Counted from the stretch's first letter, positions 1 through 7,338 are shown. The stretch is 13,617 nt of DNA from JAAYEB01 sp035306725 (GCA_035306725.1 DATGNN010000105.1:1-13617), one strand, 5' to 3'. The notes: generated by a model not told the origin, from the letters alone. A program made the numbers and translations.

Positions 1-370
1 GATCACTTCTATCGTAAATAGAAAATGAAGGAGTATAATCAATATTTATGCATTCTCTTCTTAAAATCCTTGCACACAATGAGTGGAAAGTACCAATCCA
101 TAGGCCATCAACCGAAACATTTACCAGATTTTCTACTCTCAGTCTCATTTCCCCGGCAGACTTGTTTGTAAATGTTGCTGCAAGAATCTGCCATGGATTA
201 ATCCCTTTTTCTATTAAAAAAGCAATTTTTGCAGTTAAAACACGTGTTTTCCCTGTGCCGGCACCTGCAAAAACCAATTGAGGTCCTTTGCAATATTCTA
301 CAGCTTCACGCTGAATTTTGTTTAATACCATTCTGTTTATAACCGGCAAATTTTGAAAATTTTCAATCAT
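1..370 (-). CDS. UvrD/PcrA/Rep-family superfamily I DNA helicase, N-terminal part (runs off left edge)
   Basis: Only the first 123 codons lie in the window. They carry the N-terminal helicase signatures of superfamily 1A in order: a Q-motif (LNKIQREAV, residues 16-24), Walker A (AGAGTGKT, about residues 35-42), motif Ia (ATFTNKSAGEM, about 65-75) and motif Ib (GTFHSLCARIL, 93-103), followed by the family-typical FSIYDRSD. Members are ATP-driven 3'-5' DNA translocases used in nucleotide-excision and mismatch repair or replication restart; the motifs needed to separate UvrD, PcrA and Rep lie outside. The chosen ATG at 370 overlaps the stop of the upstream secretion ATPase gene by 8 nt, so translation is probably coupled; an AGG lies just before it. 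A second in-frame ATG 13 codons downstream (MVLNKIQ) also fits the family's usual start and cannot be excluded. Confidence 0.9.
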   Translation of the reverse strand, partial: MIENFQNLPVINRMVLNKIQREAVEYCKGPQLVFAGAGTGKTRVLTAKIAFLIEKGINPWQILAATFTNKSAGEMRLRVENLVNVSVDGLWIGTFHSLCARILRRECINIDYTPSFSIYDRSD

Positions 371-2249
371 CCTGTGTTGCTCCCAATACCTGCTCTATAG
401 ATGTAAGGCCATTAATAACTTTCAACAGTCCATCACGCCGAAGAGTTTTAAAATTTCCTCTCTTTAGAAGATAATCTTTGATTTGCTCAGATGGAACCCT
501 TTGAAGAACAAGTTTTGTAACATTTGAATCCGGGATTAGTAGCTCATACAACCCTATTCTTCCTTTAAACCCGGTTCCATTACAGTATTTGCATCCTTTT
601 GGCCTGTAAAATGTAAGTTCCTGTCCGATACCCAGTTTTTCCAGCAATTCCGGTTCAGCCATATAAGGTTCCTTGCATTTTGTACAGAGTTTTCGGACCA
701 GCCGTTGTGCCATAATTCCAATAACGGTAGATGTTATCAGATATGGCTCAAGTCCCATATCCAGCAAACGTGTAAATGCACTGGCAGAATCGTTAGTATG
801 AAGAGTAGAAAATACAAGGTGTCCTGTTAATGATGCCTGAATTGCCATTTCACACGTTTCAAGATCACGCATTTCGCCTATCATTATAATATCTGGATCC
901 TGTCTTAGAATCGATCGCATACCCTCGGCAAATGTAAAACCGGATTTTGGGGTAATCTGTCCCTGGCTTATTCCATCAAGATTGAACTCAACCGGATCTT
1001 CCATTGTCACGATGTTTTTTGAAATATCATAAATCTTCTGAAGTGCAGAATAGAGTGTCGAACTTTTTCCACTTCCGGTAGGTCCTGTTACAAGAATTAT
1101 TCCATCAGGCTTGTGAATAATTTCATCAAAATCTTTAAGTGTACCAGGCATTAAACCAAGCTGGTTTAATGTGAGATTGTTTGCATACGGATCAAGAATA
1201 CGCATTACGATTTTTTCATTAACGCCGCGGTTTCTTGTCATAACAGGATAAGATGAAACACGAAGATCAACTTCACGACCCTGAAATCTTATCTGAAACC
1301 TTCCATCCTGCGGTTTCCTTTTTTCTGCGATATCCATACCCGACATGATTTTTAAACGTGAAATTATCTGTGCTCTTAATTGCAACGGAATAGGGTTTTT
1401 TTCCTTTAGTTCTCCATCAATACGATAACGAAGCCTCAGATATTTTTCCATAGGTTCAATATGTATGTCTGATGAGCCCTCAATAATTGCCTGATTAATC
1501 AAAAGGTTTACAACTTTTACAACCTGCGCCCCTTCTTCGTCAGTTAGACTTTCAGCCTCATCCTCTTTTTTGATTACATCAAGATTTTCATGATCTGAAA
1601 TTTCTCCAAGCAACTGCGTCATGTCTTCCAGACCACTGGAGTAATTTTTATCAATAGCTTGCAGAATACTTTTCTCTGTTGCAATAACAGGTTCTATCTC
1701 TTTGCCGGTTTTAAATTTCAAATGATCAATTGTGCGCAAATTAGTAGGATCAGCCATGGCAAAGGTAATTACACCATTTTTTTCGTATAATGGAATTACT
1801 TTGTATTTGCTGGCTATTTCCTGAGGTATGATCTGCAGGAGTGATTTTGAAAAAACAAAGCTTTCGAGGATGACATGTTGAATATCAAGTTGTGCGCTGA
1901 GAATATCTGCCAGCTTTGATTCCGAAATAAAACCAAGTTTTGTAAGGCATTTTCCCAATCTCAGACCGGTTTTACGCTGTTCTTCAAGCCCAGCTTTCAA
2001 TTGGCACTCAGTAATCAAACCCTGATCTATTAATACCTCACCTATTCTTTTTTTATGATCCAGATGAATCTGTTGTCCAAGAACACTGGAAAGTTCTTCA
2101 TCACTTATATACCCAAGCTTTACAAGGATAGTACCAAAGCTTATACCTGTTCTCTTATGTTCCTGAAGAGCAAACAGTAATTGTTCCTGAGAAATCAGGC
2201 CTTGCGCAATTAAGATTTCACCCAGTTTCTTGCGGCGTTTTTCTACCAT
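363..2249 (-). CDS. gspE: GspE/PilB-family secretion or type IV pilus assembly ATPase with two tandem MshEN modules
   Basis: Hexameric motor ATPase of type II secretion or type IV pilus assembly, acting on the cytoplasmic face of the inner membrane. The 628-aa protein has a long N-terminus with four copies of a 24-residue motif (residues 8-31, 37-60, 68-91, 97-120; pattern RLGxxLxxxGxIxxxxLxxxLxxQ), paired with 5-residue spacers, as in the MshEN c-di-GMP-binding module. A T2SSE_N-like region follows (about 125-202). The motor core shows Walker A (GPTGSGKS, 389-396), the Asp box (MEDPVEF, 416-422), Walker B (about 448-462, Glu459) and the His box (STLHTNDS, 481-488). A tetracysteine zinc site (C522, C525, C553, C556) is typical of GspE/PilB and absent from PilT. 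The gene starts 23 nt after thiL, with a GCAGG-like ribosome site. No other pilus or secretion genes are in the window, so GspE versus PilB cannot be decided. Confidence 0.93.
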   Translation of the reverse strand: MVEKRRKKLGEILIAQGLISQEQLLFALQEHKRTGISFGTILVKLGYISDEELSSVLGQQIHLDHKKRIGEVLIDQGLITECQLKAGLEEQRKTGLRLGKCLTKLGFISESKLADILSAQLDIQHVILESFVFSKSLLQIIPQEIASKYKVIPLYEKNGVITFAMADPTNLRTIDHLKFKTGKEIEPVIATEKSILQAIDKNYSSGLEDMTQLLGEISDHENLDVIKKEDEAESLTDEEGAQVVKVVNLLINQAIIEGSSDIHIEPMEKYLRLRYRIDGELKEKNPIPLQLRAQIISRLKIMSGMDIAEKRKPQDGRFQIRFQGREVDLRVSSYPVMTRNRGVNEKIVMRILDPYANNLTLNQLGLMPGTLKDFDEIIHKPDGIILVTGPTGSGKSSTLYSALQKIYDISKNIVTMEDPVEFNLDGISQGQITPKSGFTFAEGMRSILRQDPDIIMIGEMRDLETCEMAIQASLTGHLVFSTLHTNDSASAFTRLLDMGLEPYLITSTVIGIMAQRLVRKLCTKCKEPYMAEPELLEKLGIGQELTFYRPKGCKYCNGTGFKGRIGLYELLIPDSNVTKLVLQRVPSEQIKDYLLKRGNFKTLRRDGLLKVINGLTSIEQVLGATQDD

Positions 2250-2272
2250 GCAAACCTGCCATTAATTTAAGT

Positions 2273-3280
2273 TCAAATACCTGTTCTGTTGATATGATCC
2301 CAGCTTCCCGCAGACAGCTCTTTGTACTCACCAACATCATTATATACCAACACTCCATAATGATTATTCGTGAATTTACCCAGATACAAAGACTCCACTT
2401 CTGAACAAATCTCTTTTAGATTTAAATCTGGTGAAGCTGCATAAAGCAGATGGTAATCTTCACCTCCATGCATAAACCACTTTTGCCATCCTGTACCCAG
2501 TTTTTTACTTAATTGTATCATAGTATCAGGTATTTGTATATTTTTGGTTTCTAAATCAAGCCCAAGATTATTTTCATATGCAAGCGTTGCACAATCTTTG
2601 GACAATCCATCAGAGAGATCCATCATTGCATGAACATGTTGATTCTCAGCCAGAATGCGTCCCAGCTTTACCTGTGGAACAGGTCGTATATGGTTTTTTA
2701 CCAAAGTCGGGAAAATTTTCGAAGCATCTTTTCTTCCCCATTTTTTTAATGCATCCAGCCCAGCAGCACTTAAACCCGGAACTCCGGATACCCATAAAAA
2801 ATCACCGTTTTGTATTCCTTTTCGGGTAACTACGTGTGCAGGAGCTCTTCCGATAAGTGTTATCCCGATTACCCACTGATTTCCAGCAGACAAATCGCCA
2901 CCAACCACAGAAAACTTCCATTCTTTGCAAGCTTCCGAAAAACCATTATACAGATTAATGATAGATTCTTTGATGTTTTTACATCTGTTTGGGAACACCA
3001 GTTGAATTAGTGCACTATCGGGTACTGCACCCATTGCCGCACAGTCGCTGATATTTGAAACCATTGCGCGGTATCCTATTTCTTCCATGCACATTGTATT
3101 TAAATCGAAATGCGTATTTTCTACACTGGTATCAGCTGTGAATATCAGCTTTTCATTATCGCACAAACGAACTGCAGCATCATCACCAATACCTGTTTCC
3201 CAGGCACTGTTTTTTATGTTTATAATATTTTTTAGCTCAGCTAAAAGCTCATATTCACCTGATGGGAACTTTTTTCTCAT
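2273..3280 (-). CDS. thiL: Thiamine-monophosphate kinase
   Basis: ThiL phosphorylates thiamine monophosphate with ATP to give thiamine diphosphate, the last step of cofactor synthesis, in the cytoplasm. The 335-aa product has the family's nucleotide- and metal-binding motifs in order: GIGDDAAV (30-37), the NISDCAAMGA.PD segment (76-88), GGD (127-129), DLSDG (221-225) and GGEDYHLL (272-279), ending near a GSWDH motif. This is the PurM/ThiL fold at normal family length. I place the start at the ATG at 3280, because GGAGAG lies 5 nt upstream; the open frame extends six codons further to a TTG at 3298 with no ribosome site. It is the first gene of the apparent thiL-gspE-helicase operon. I see no thiamine riboswitch upstream (no CUGAGA-type core). 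Confidence 0.95.
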   Translation of the reverse strand: MRKKFPSGEYELLAELKNIINIKNSAWETGIGDDAAVRLCDNEKLIFTADTSVENTHFDLNTMCMEEIGYRAMVSNISDCAAMGAVPDSALIQLVFPNRCKNIKESIINLYNGFSEACKEWKFSVVGGDLSAGNQWVIGITLIGRAPAHVVTRKGIQNGDFLWVSGVPGLSAAGLDALKKWGRKDASKIFPTLVKNHIRPVPQVKLGRILAENQHVHAMMDLSDGLSKDCATLAYENNLGLDLETKNIQIPDTMIQLSKKLGTGWQKWFMHGGEDYHLLYAASPDLNLKEICSEVESLYLGKFTNNHYGVLVYNDVGEYKELSAGSWDHINRTGI

Positions 3281-3285
3281 GAAAA

Positions 3286-3291
3286 CTCTCC
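3286..3291 (-). promoter_or_regulatory. Ribosome binding site that fixes the thiL start
   Basis: Read on the minus strand this is GGAGAG, 5 nt before ATG 3280. It supports the ATG over the upstream in-frame TTG at 3298. Confidence 0.7.
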
Positions 3292-3345
3292 GATTCAAGT
3301 GTGAAAATATAGGTTCTGAAATCGATAACCATTTAGTATTTTTCT

Positions 3346-3374
3346 TTTATATCGGTTAAATAATATATTGGAAA
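3346..3374 (-). promoter_or_regulatory. Candidate sigma70-type promoter for thiL-gspE-helicase
   Basis: On the minus strand TTTCCA (3369-3374) is followed after exactly 17 nt by TATAAA (3346-3351), matching the -35/-10 consensus in 4 of 6 and 5 of 6 positions. Transcription would begin near 3339, giving a leader of about 60 nt before the thiL ATG. In such AT-rich DNA chance matches are common, so this is a candidate only. Confidence 0.4.
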
Positions 3375-3418
3375 CTCTTTTTTCGATTATTATTGCAGCA
3401 ATCGCTTTTGAACCAACA

Positions 3419-3459
3419 TTTTCCCCAAAATATAAAACTTTTTGGGAAAAATAATTCCC
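3419..3459. repeat. Two overlapping inverted repeats upstream of thiL
   Basis: TTTTCCCCAAAA (3419-3430) is complementary to TTTTGGGAAAA (3440-3450) apart from one bulged base. The second arm also begins GGGAA-AAATAA-TTCCC (3444-3459), a 5-bp hairpin. The two hairpins share the GGG block and so exclude each other. Neither is followed by a clean U-run in either direction, so a simple terminator is unlikely. It lies upstream of the candidate thiL promoter and may be a DNA-level site. Confidence 0.4.
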
Positions 3460-3698
3460 TCTTGTGCATTTCTTGTAAATCAAATCAGGCACAAACGAGG
3501 ACGCATACCAGATTTCTGCTTATGACTTTGGTTTCGGATTGCTTGCATACCAAAACCGCTATTTGTTTTTAAGTAAAGGTTGTCTGGTTGATTTTTTACA
3601 ATAACTTCAACAGCTCACAAACAAACTGCAAAGGTTAGTTTGCTGCAGTATCCCTTTAATATAACAGTTAATATTATCTCTATTATCCGGAGTTATTC

Positions 3699-4694
3699 AT
3701 GAACAATTCTTTTTCTAAAAATGCAAACGGTAAATACATCGCTGCAGCAGGTTCTGCACTTGTTGATATGTGTCTGATCGAGAGTGATGATTTTTTACAG
3801 GTTACTGGTGCTCCCAAAGGCGGAATGACTTTAGTGGAAGGACACACCATAAAACAGATACTCAGTAACACGACAAAATCTCCTGTTATTGTTCCTGGAG
3901 GCAGCGCCTGCAATACGATTTTAGGCATAGGCAAACTTGGTGGACAAGCCCGTTTTATCGGAAAACTCGGTAATGATGAACTTGGTTCAAAATTTCTTCA
4001 AGGGCTTATAAACCATAATGTTGAACCAGTAATCCTGAAATCGGATTCACCAACAGGACATGTTTTATCAATTATTACTCCTGATGCACAGCGCTCGATG
4101 TTTACCTATCTTGGTGCATCTTCAGAAACGCAGCCTGAAGAAATTACTTCTGATCTGTTTTCAAATTGTGCACTTGTTCATATTGAAGGATATTTGCTTT
4201 TTAACAATGATCTGATGACTGCCACCCTCAAAGCTGCAAAAGAGAATGATGCATTGGTATCCCTTGATCTTGCCAGTTTTACAGTAGTTGAATCCGCCAG
4301 GGATTTCATCGAAGAAATATGTACAGAATATGTGGATATTTTGATAGCAAATGAAGATGAAGCCCGGGCATTTACGGGTTGTGATGATGAGCAGAAAGCA
4401 CTGGACAAACTTTCACAAAAAGCCCAAATCGCTGTATTGAAAGTTGGTAAAAGAGGAAGCTTTATTGCACACAAAAATGACAGAATTAAAATTGATCCGA
4501 TTGGTAATGGTAACGCAGTTGATACAACCGGCGCTGGCGATTTGTGGGCTGCCGGATTTTTATATGGACTTTTTAAAGGTTTTTCTTTGGAAAAATGCGG
4601 AAAACTGGGATCCAGCTGTGGCTATGAAGTTTGTCAGGTAATTGGAGCTACTATTCCTGATGAAGGCTGGGATAGAATAAAACAGATAATTTGA
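3699..4694 (+). CDS. PfkB-family nucleoside/sugar kinase, adenosine-kinase-like
   Basis: Cytoplasmic ATP-dependent kinase of the ribokinase fold, 331 aa. PfkB signature 1 is GGSACNTILGIGKLGG (67-82); signature 2 is DTTGAGD (275-281), with Asp281 the expected catalytic base and GAGD the anion hole. The ANEDEARAFTG segment (217-227) and KVGKRG (248-253) are the usual nucleotide-site elements. The early PKGGMTLVEG block (39-48) and the TPDAQRSMFTYLGA segment (127-140) are the pattern I associate with bacterial adenosine-kinase-like PfkB proteins, so the likely reaction is adenosine to AMP; another sugar or nucleoside cannot be excluded. The ATG start has GGAG (3689-3692) 6 nt upstream. No partner gene adjoins it: thiL is divergent and the next plus-strand gene is 460 bp away, so it is probably monocistronic. 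I see no obvious terminator after it. Confidence 0.88.
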   Translation: MNNSFSKNANGKYIAAAGSALVDMCLIESDDFLQVTGAPKGGMTLVEGHTIKQILSNTTKSPVIVPGGSACNTILGIGKLGGQARFIGKLGNDELGSKFLQGLINHNVEPVILKSDSPTGHVLSIITPDAQRSMFTYLGASSETQPEEITSDLFSNCALVHIEGYLLFNNDLMTATLKAAKENDALVSLDLASFTVVESARDFIEEICTEYVDILIANEDEARAFTGCDDEQKALDKLSQKAQIAVLKVGKRGSFIAHKNDRIKIDPIGNGNAVDTTGAGDLWAAGFLYGLFKGFSLEKCGKLGSSCGYEVCQVIGATIPDEGWDRIKQII

Positions 4695-5094
4695 CGATTT
4701 TTCTTGCATTCAGTCATGTAAAAGTGTATTTATCTGTTAATTGAGGTCAATACTTGTCCAAAACAGAAACCTGGTTTTTTCTTCAGGTATAATTGAACTG
4801 TAACGCTTCAAATGCAGCAGTAAGATTATAAATTGCCTCGAAAATACAGGATTTTTATCAAAGTGCCTGAAATAAGACATTAACCGAAACAAAGTTTTTC
4901 CAAGTTAAATGAGAGTTTTATTTCAATGTACAAAGATTAATTAAAAAACTTGTTATTGAGATAATTAAAATCTGTATCTGATTAAACCAGTCAAAATTTA
5001 TTAATGTTTTGAAACCATTTTCCAATATCAGAGGAAATTGAGGATTTCTGACATTAAACAGTATTCCGTTCTGGGCTATGTAGTATCCTGAAAA

Positions 5095-5109
5095 ACCGGT
5101 AACACCGGT
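5095..5109 (+). repeat. ACCGGT-AAC-ACCGGT repeat before the RRM ribosome site
   Basis: Two copies of the self-complementary hexamer ACCGGT sit three bases apart. They can form a 6-bp hairpin with a 3-nt loop in RNA, or a double site for a DNA-binding dimer. They end 34 nt before the GGAGG of the RRM gene, within its leader or promoter region. Confidence 0.5.
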
Positions 5110-5143
5110 AATCCTAATCCTTAATCATCTGCAACTTTCTCAT

Positions 5144-5148
5144 GGAGG
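5144..5148 (+). promoter_or_regulatory. Ribosome binding site that fixes a GTG start
   Basis: A full GGAGG lies 6 nt before GTG 5155. It is the strongest ribosome site in the window and supports a non-ATG start for the RRM protein. Confidence 0.8.
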
Positions 5149-5154
5149 TTCTTT

Positions 5155-5454
5155 GTGACCAGTAAACTTTATGTAGGAAATCTCCCCTTCAGTGTTACTG
5201 AGGATCAAATAAGGGAGCTTTTCTCTCAGGTCGGCGAAGTTGATTCTGTAAAAATTATCACAGATCGTGAAACAGGAAGATCACGCGGTTTCTGCTTTGT
5301 CGAGATGGATAATGCTGATGAAGCAATATCAGCTTTAAATGGTAAAGATTTTGGCGGCAGAAACTTAACAGTAAGTGAAGCTCGTGAAAAGGAGAATAAA
5401 CAATACTCCCGGCCAAATCATGGAGGTTATAAAAAACGGTTCAATTCCCGTTGA
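5155..5454 (+). CDS. Small RNA-recognition-motif (RRM) RNA-binding protein
   Basis: The 99-aa product is a single RRM filling residues 4-76 plus a short basic tail. RNP2 is LYVGNL (5-10) and RNP1 is RGFCFVEM (44-51); the aromatic residues Y6, F46 and F48 expected to stack on RNA bases are all present. The tail (77-99) is rich in Arg, Lys, Asn and Gly, like the Gly/Arg tails of bacterial and organellar RRM proteins, some of which (for example in cyanobacteria) are cold-induced. Binding of single-stranded RNA is secure as a family property; the targets are unknown. The start is GTG with GGAGG 6 nt upstream; there is no alternative ATG before RNP2. The gene stands alone and converges on the HPF-cold-shock gene across a shared terminator. 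Its stop codon lies inside an inverted repeat. Confidence 0.93.
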   Translation: MTSKLYVGNLPFSVTEDQIRELFSQVGEVDSVKIITDRETGRSRGFCFVEMDNADEAISALNGKDFGGRNLTVSEAREKENKQYSRPNHGGYKKRFNSR

Positions 5455-5514
5455 ACCATACCAGATCATGACAATTAATTGATTAAACTGCAATATTGAA
5501 CCAGACAGGTTCAA
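5438..5514 (+). repeat. Four copies of one 7-mer forming two hairpins around the RRM stop codon
   Basis: GGTTCAA (5438-5444) pairs with TTGAACC (5451-5457) across a 6-nt loop; TTGAACC (5496-5502) pairs with GGTTCAA (5508-5514) across a 5-nt loop. Both are perfect 7-bp stems of the same sequence in opposite order, so arms could also pair across hairpins. The RRM stop codon (5452-5454) is inside the first. No U-run follows either. Confidence 0.6.
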
Positions 5515-5580
5515 ACTTATGACTTCAAAGGATAGTTGTAACATGTAAATTTGCAGTTTTCCATTAAGAATTTCCTGGAT

Positions 5581-5605
5581 AAAGGGGCTGTTACAGCCCC
5601 TTTTT
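5581..5605. terminator. Bidirectional intrinsic terminator
   Basis: AAAGGGGCTG (5581-5590), a TTA loop and CAGCCCCTTT (5594-5603) form a perfect 10-bp stem. In the plus direction the T-tract runs to 5605; in the minus direction the stem ends CCCCTTTAT. It lies directly after the minus-strand stop codon at 5604-5606 and downstream of the plus-strand RRM gene, so it should end both converging transcripts. Confidence 0.88.
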
Positions 5606-6173
5606 AATATGATTCTGGAATATTTACTACCTGCACGGAAGTTGCCTGTGGTCCCTTCTCTCCCATCTCTTCAGAAAATCTTACTCCCATTCCAATTCTT
5701 AAATTTTCAAACGGAGTATGTAAAACACTATTTCGATGAAAAAAGATCTCCCTGCCATCATTTGTTCTTATAAAACCGATTCCATCACCTGGTATAATAT
5801 GCTCGATAACCCCCTGCACATTTTGATATTCATGGTATTTTATATCACCCCGCTGCTTTTCCATTAACTCTCTTAACTGTCTTGCAGCCGCATCAAAAGC
5901 CCAGCGAATCTCTGCAGCTGCGTCAAGATGTAAATTTCCCCTTGAAGGATCACGACTTATTACAAGTTCGTGACCCGGCGGAACCTTCATATCAATACGC
6001 ACTTTATAAGGTTGACCGGACCTCTGGTGTTTCTGTACCTTTTCTACTACTACACGACAACTGCTGATATAATTGCAGATTCTATCCAGCTTTTGTGCTT
6101 TTCTTCTTATCAATTCTTCAAGTTCAGCAGTTTTCTCAACTTCCCGGAAAGTTATTTCGATTGGGATTTGCAT
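5604..6173 (-). CDS. HPF/RaiA ribosome-associated domain fused to a cold-shock domain
   Basis: The 189-aa protein has two parts. Residues 1 to about 110 match the HPF/RaiA (S30AE) fold, which occupies the tRNA/mRNA channel of the 30S subunit in idle ribosomes; typical segments are LIRRKAQKLDRI (21-32) and the helix around AFDAAARQLRELMEKQRGDIK (92-112). Residues about 119-185 form a cold-shock OB domain with an RNP1-like GIGFIRTNDG (131-140), an RNP2-like EIFFHRNSV (142-150) and the closing GPQATSVQVV (174-183). Such fusions are known but poorly studied; binding to ribosomes and RNA is likely, the physiological role is inferred. It lacks the C-terminal dimerisation domain of long HPF. The ATG has AGGA 8 nt upstream and follows the radical SAM gene by 37 nt, so the two are probably cotranscribed. 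The stop abuts the terminator stem. Confidence 0.88.
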   Translation of the reverse strand: MQIPIEITFREVEKTAELEELIRRKAQKLDRICNYISSCRVVVEKVQKHQRSGQPYKVRIDMKVPPGHELVISRDPSRGNLHLDAAAEIRWAFDAAARQLRELMEKQRGDIKYHEYQNVQGVIEHIIPGDGIGFIRTNDGREIFFHRNSVLHTPFENLRIGMGVRFSEEMGEKGPQATSVQVVNIPESY

Positions 6174-6210
6174 AACAAAATCCTGATAATTGTTAATTTA
6201 CTATTTACCT

Positions 6211-7338
6211 CTACTTAAAACATTGCAGGCACTCCATTCTAAAAGCCTGATATGGATCAAGTCCCTGTTCTATTCCAATATTGTACGCATTGCCCCTGCA
6301 CCCGATACACTCCTCAAGAAACAGACAATCTGAACATTTTCCCTCCAAATATTTCTCCACATTCCTGGCATAACAGAATATTTCAGAACTATAAATCTCT
6401 TCCAGATTCTTGTGAAAAACATTATAAGGATACAGACCATTTTTAAAAAACGATCTATTTTCGTCAAATCTTACAATTGGGCACGGTCTGACATTCCCAT
6501 CAACAGTAACATACAGACTGCAGGAAGGATAAAAACAATTACAGGCAAATACCGGAGTATAGGGCAACCAGTCAAAACCATACTGTTCGCGATCAATTGA
6601 AAGCATTTTTATTTTACAATTTTTGATACTTTCATTATCCAGATAATAGTTACTCAGATATTTTTTGGCCCTTCCCACAGGTTTAAGCATCCGGATATCA
6701 GGAAAAATATTGTGTCTTCTACAAAAATGCCATATCTCTTCAACTTCCTCAACATTCATCCTGTTGCATACAAAAGAAATACCCATTCTAAGCAATTCCG
6801 GATTATTTAATTCAGCAAAACCAGCCTGAATCAAATTGTGTAAACCAGCCTGTATTTCAATATATGCTCCAGATAAACCGGCACAAAAATCCTGCACAGA
6901 AGGCCTTAATGAATCCAGTTTTGCAATGACAGATACATTCTTTTCATACAGATACGACGCCACATCGGCTGTTACCAGCAACCCATTGGTTAAAACAACA
7001 GGAATCATTTTTTTATTGTTTATAAAACCGATCAGTTCCTGGAATTCCGGATACAGTAAAGGTTCTCCTCCACTAATGACAACTGAACCAGCGCCAAGAT
7101 CATACGCCTGATCTATTATACCCTGTAATACTATAAAATCGATTTCATCCTTTTCATATTCATGATCCTTATGATAGCAGTATTTGCAGCTAAGATTACA
7201 TTTATTACTTATCTCAATTCTTATTGATAATAATTTACTTTGACAGCCAGCCATACGCGCCTGTTCAGGCCTGAAAGTGTATCCATGAAGCAAGGGTGGT
7301 TTTTTAAATCTGCTTCTATTCTCGAATCCCTGATTCAT
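6211..7338 (-). CDS. Radical SAM protein with SPASM-type C-terminal cysteine domain, function unknown
   Basis: The 375-aa protein has the radical SAM cluster motif CxxxCxxC (C47, C51, C54), followed by SGGEP (89-93), which contacts S-adenosylmethionine. The C-terminal part has a SPASM-like arrangement: C266, C268, C273, then GNVRPC (Gx4C, C286), CxxC (C335, C338), C344, C347, and a terminal CxxC (C370, C373). SPASM domains bind extra 4Fe-4S clusters and occur in enzymes that modify peptides (RiPP or sulfatase maturation) and in others of unknown substrate. I cannot name a substrate: no RiPP precursor or sulfatase adjoins. The frame opens at ATG 7374, but I choose ATG 7338 because GAGG lies 6 nt before it and the upstream ATGs have no ribosome site. 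A candidate promoter precedes it. HPF-cold-shock follows after 37 nt. Confidence 0.88.
   Translation of the reverse strand: MNQGFENRSRFKKPPLLHGYTFRPEQARMAGCQSKLLSIRIEISNKCNLSCKYCYHKDHEYEKDEIDFIVLQGIIDQAYDLGAGSVVISGGEPLLYPEFQELIGFINNKKMIPVVLTNGLLVTADVASYLYEKNVSVIAKLDSLRPSVQDFCAGLSGAYIEIQAGLHNLIQAGFAELNNPELLRMGISFVCNRMNVEEVEEIWHFCRRHNIFPDIRMLKPVGRAKKYLSNYYLDNESIKNCKIKMLSIDREQYGFDWLPYTPVFACNCFYPSCSLYVTVDGNVRPCPIVRFDENRSFFKNGLYPYNVFHKNLEEIYSSEIFCYARNVEKYLEGKCSDCLFLEECIGCRGNAYNIGIEQGLDPYQAFRMECLQCFK

Larger units (their letters stand above)
3281..3698. other. Divergent intergenic region between thiL and the PfkB kinase
   Basis: This 418-bp, AT-rich stretch separates divergent genes and must hold both promoters. 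A thiL promoter candidate is listed separately; I find no convincing promoter for the kinase. It also holds overlapping inverted repeats at 3419-3459 and an 8-bp direct repeat GCATACCA (3503-3510 and 3545-3552, start-to-start 42 bp), which could be a paired regulator site but is weak evidence alone. A 65-codon minus-strand frame (3295-3492) starts at GTG without a ribosome site and is not called. Confidence 0.5.
4695..5154. other. 460-bp intergenic region before the RRM gene
   Basis: No open frame or recognisable RNA gene is seen. It is rich in A and T. An ACCTG...CAGGT inverted repeat (around 4770-4788) is followed by a perfect TATAAT (4788-4793), but no -35 element lies at the right spacing. 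A TCAAAA/TTTTGA repeat lies around 4992-5013 and a tight ACCGGT hairpin at 5095-5109. The RRM message may have a long leader, but its start cannot be placed. Confidence 0.4.

Noticed and set aside
48..281. Plus-strand 77-codon frame at the left end
   Set aside because: It is antisense to the conserved helicase motifs on the minus strand.
3295..3492. 65-codon minus-strand frame upstream of thiL, faintly reminiscent of the RNase P protein basic motif (KRV...NRYKRK)
   Set aside because: GTG start without ribosome site, a stop only ten codons upstream, about half the length of RnpA, and it overlaps the candidate thiL promoter. The resemblance is too short to support.
3281..3500. TPP riboswitch before thiL
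   Set aside because: I see no conserved CUGAGA or the pyrophosphate-helix sequence in either strand.
4788..4793. Perfect TATAAT as a promoter for the RRM gene
   Set aside because: No -35 element at 16-18 nt and no extended -10; it would also give a leader of about 350 nt.
5400..5460. tRNA-like T-arm and CCA end near GGTTCAATTCCCGTTGAACCA
   Set aside because: No matching acceptor, D or anticodon arms upstream; the stretch is the basic tail of the RRM protein.
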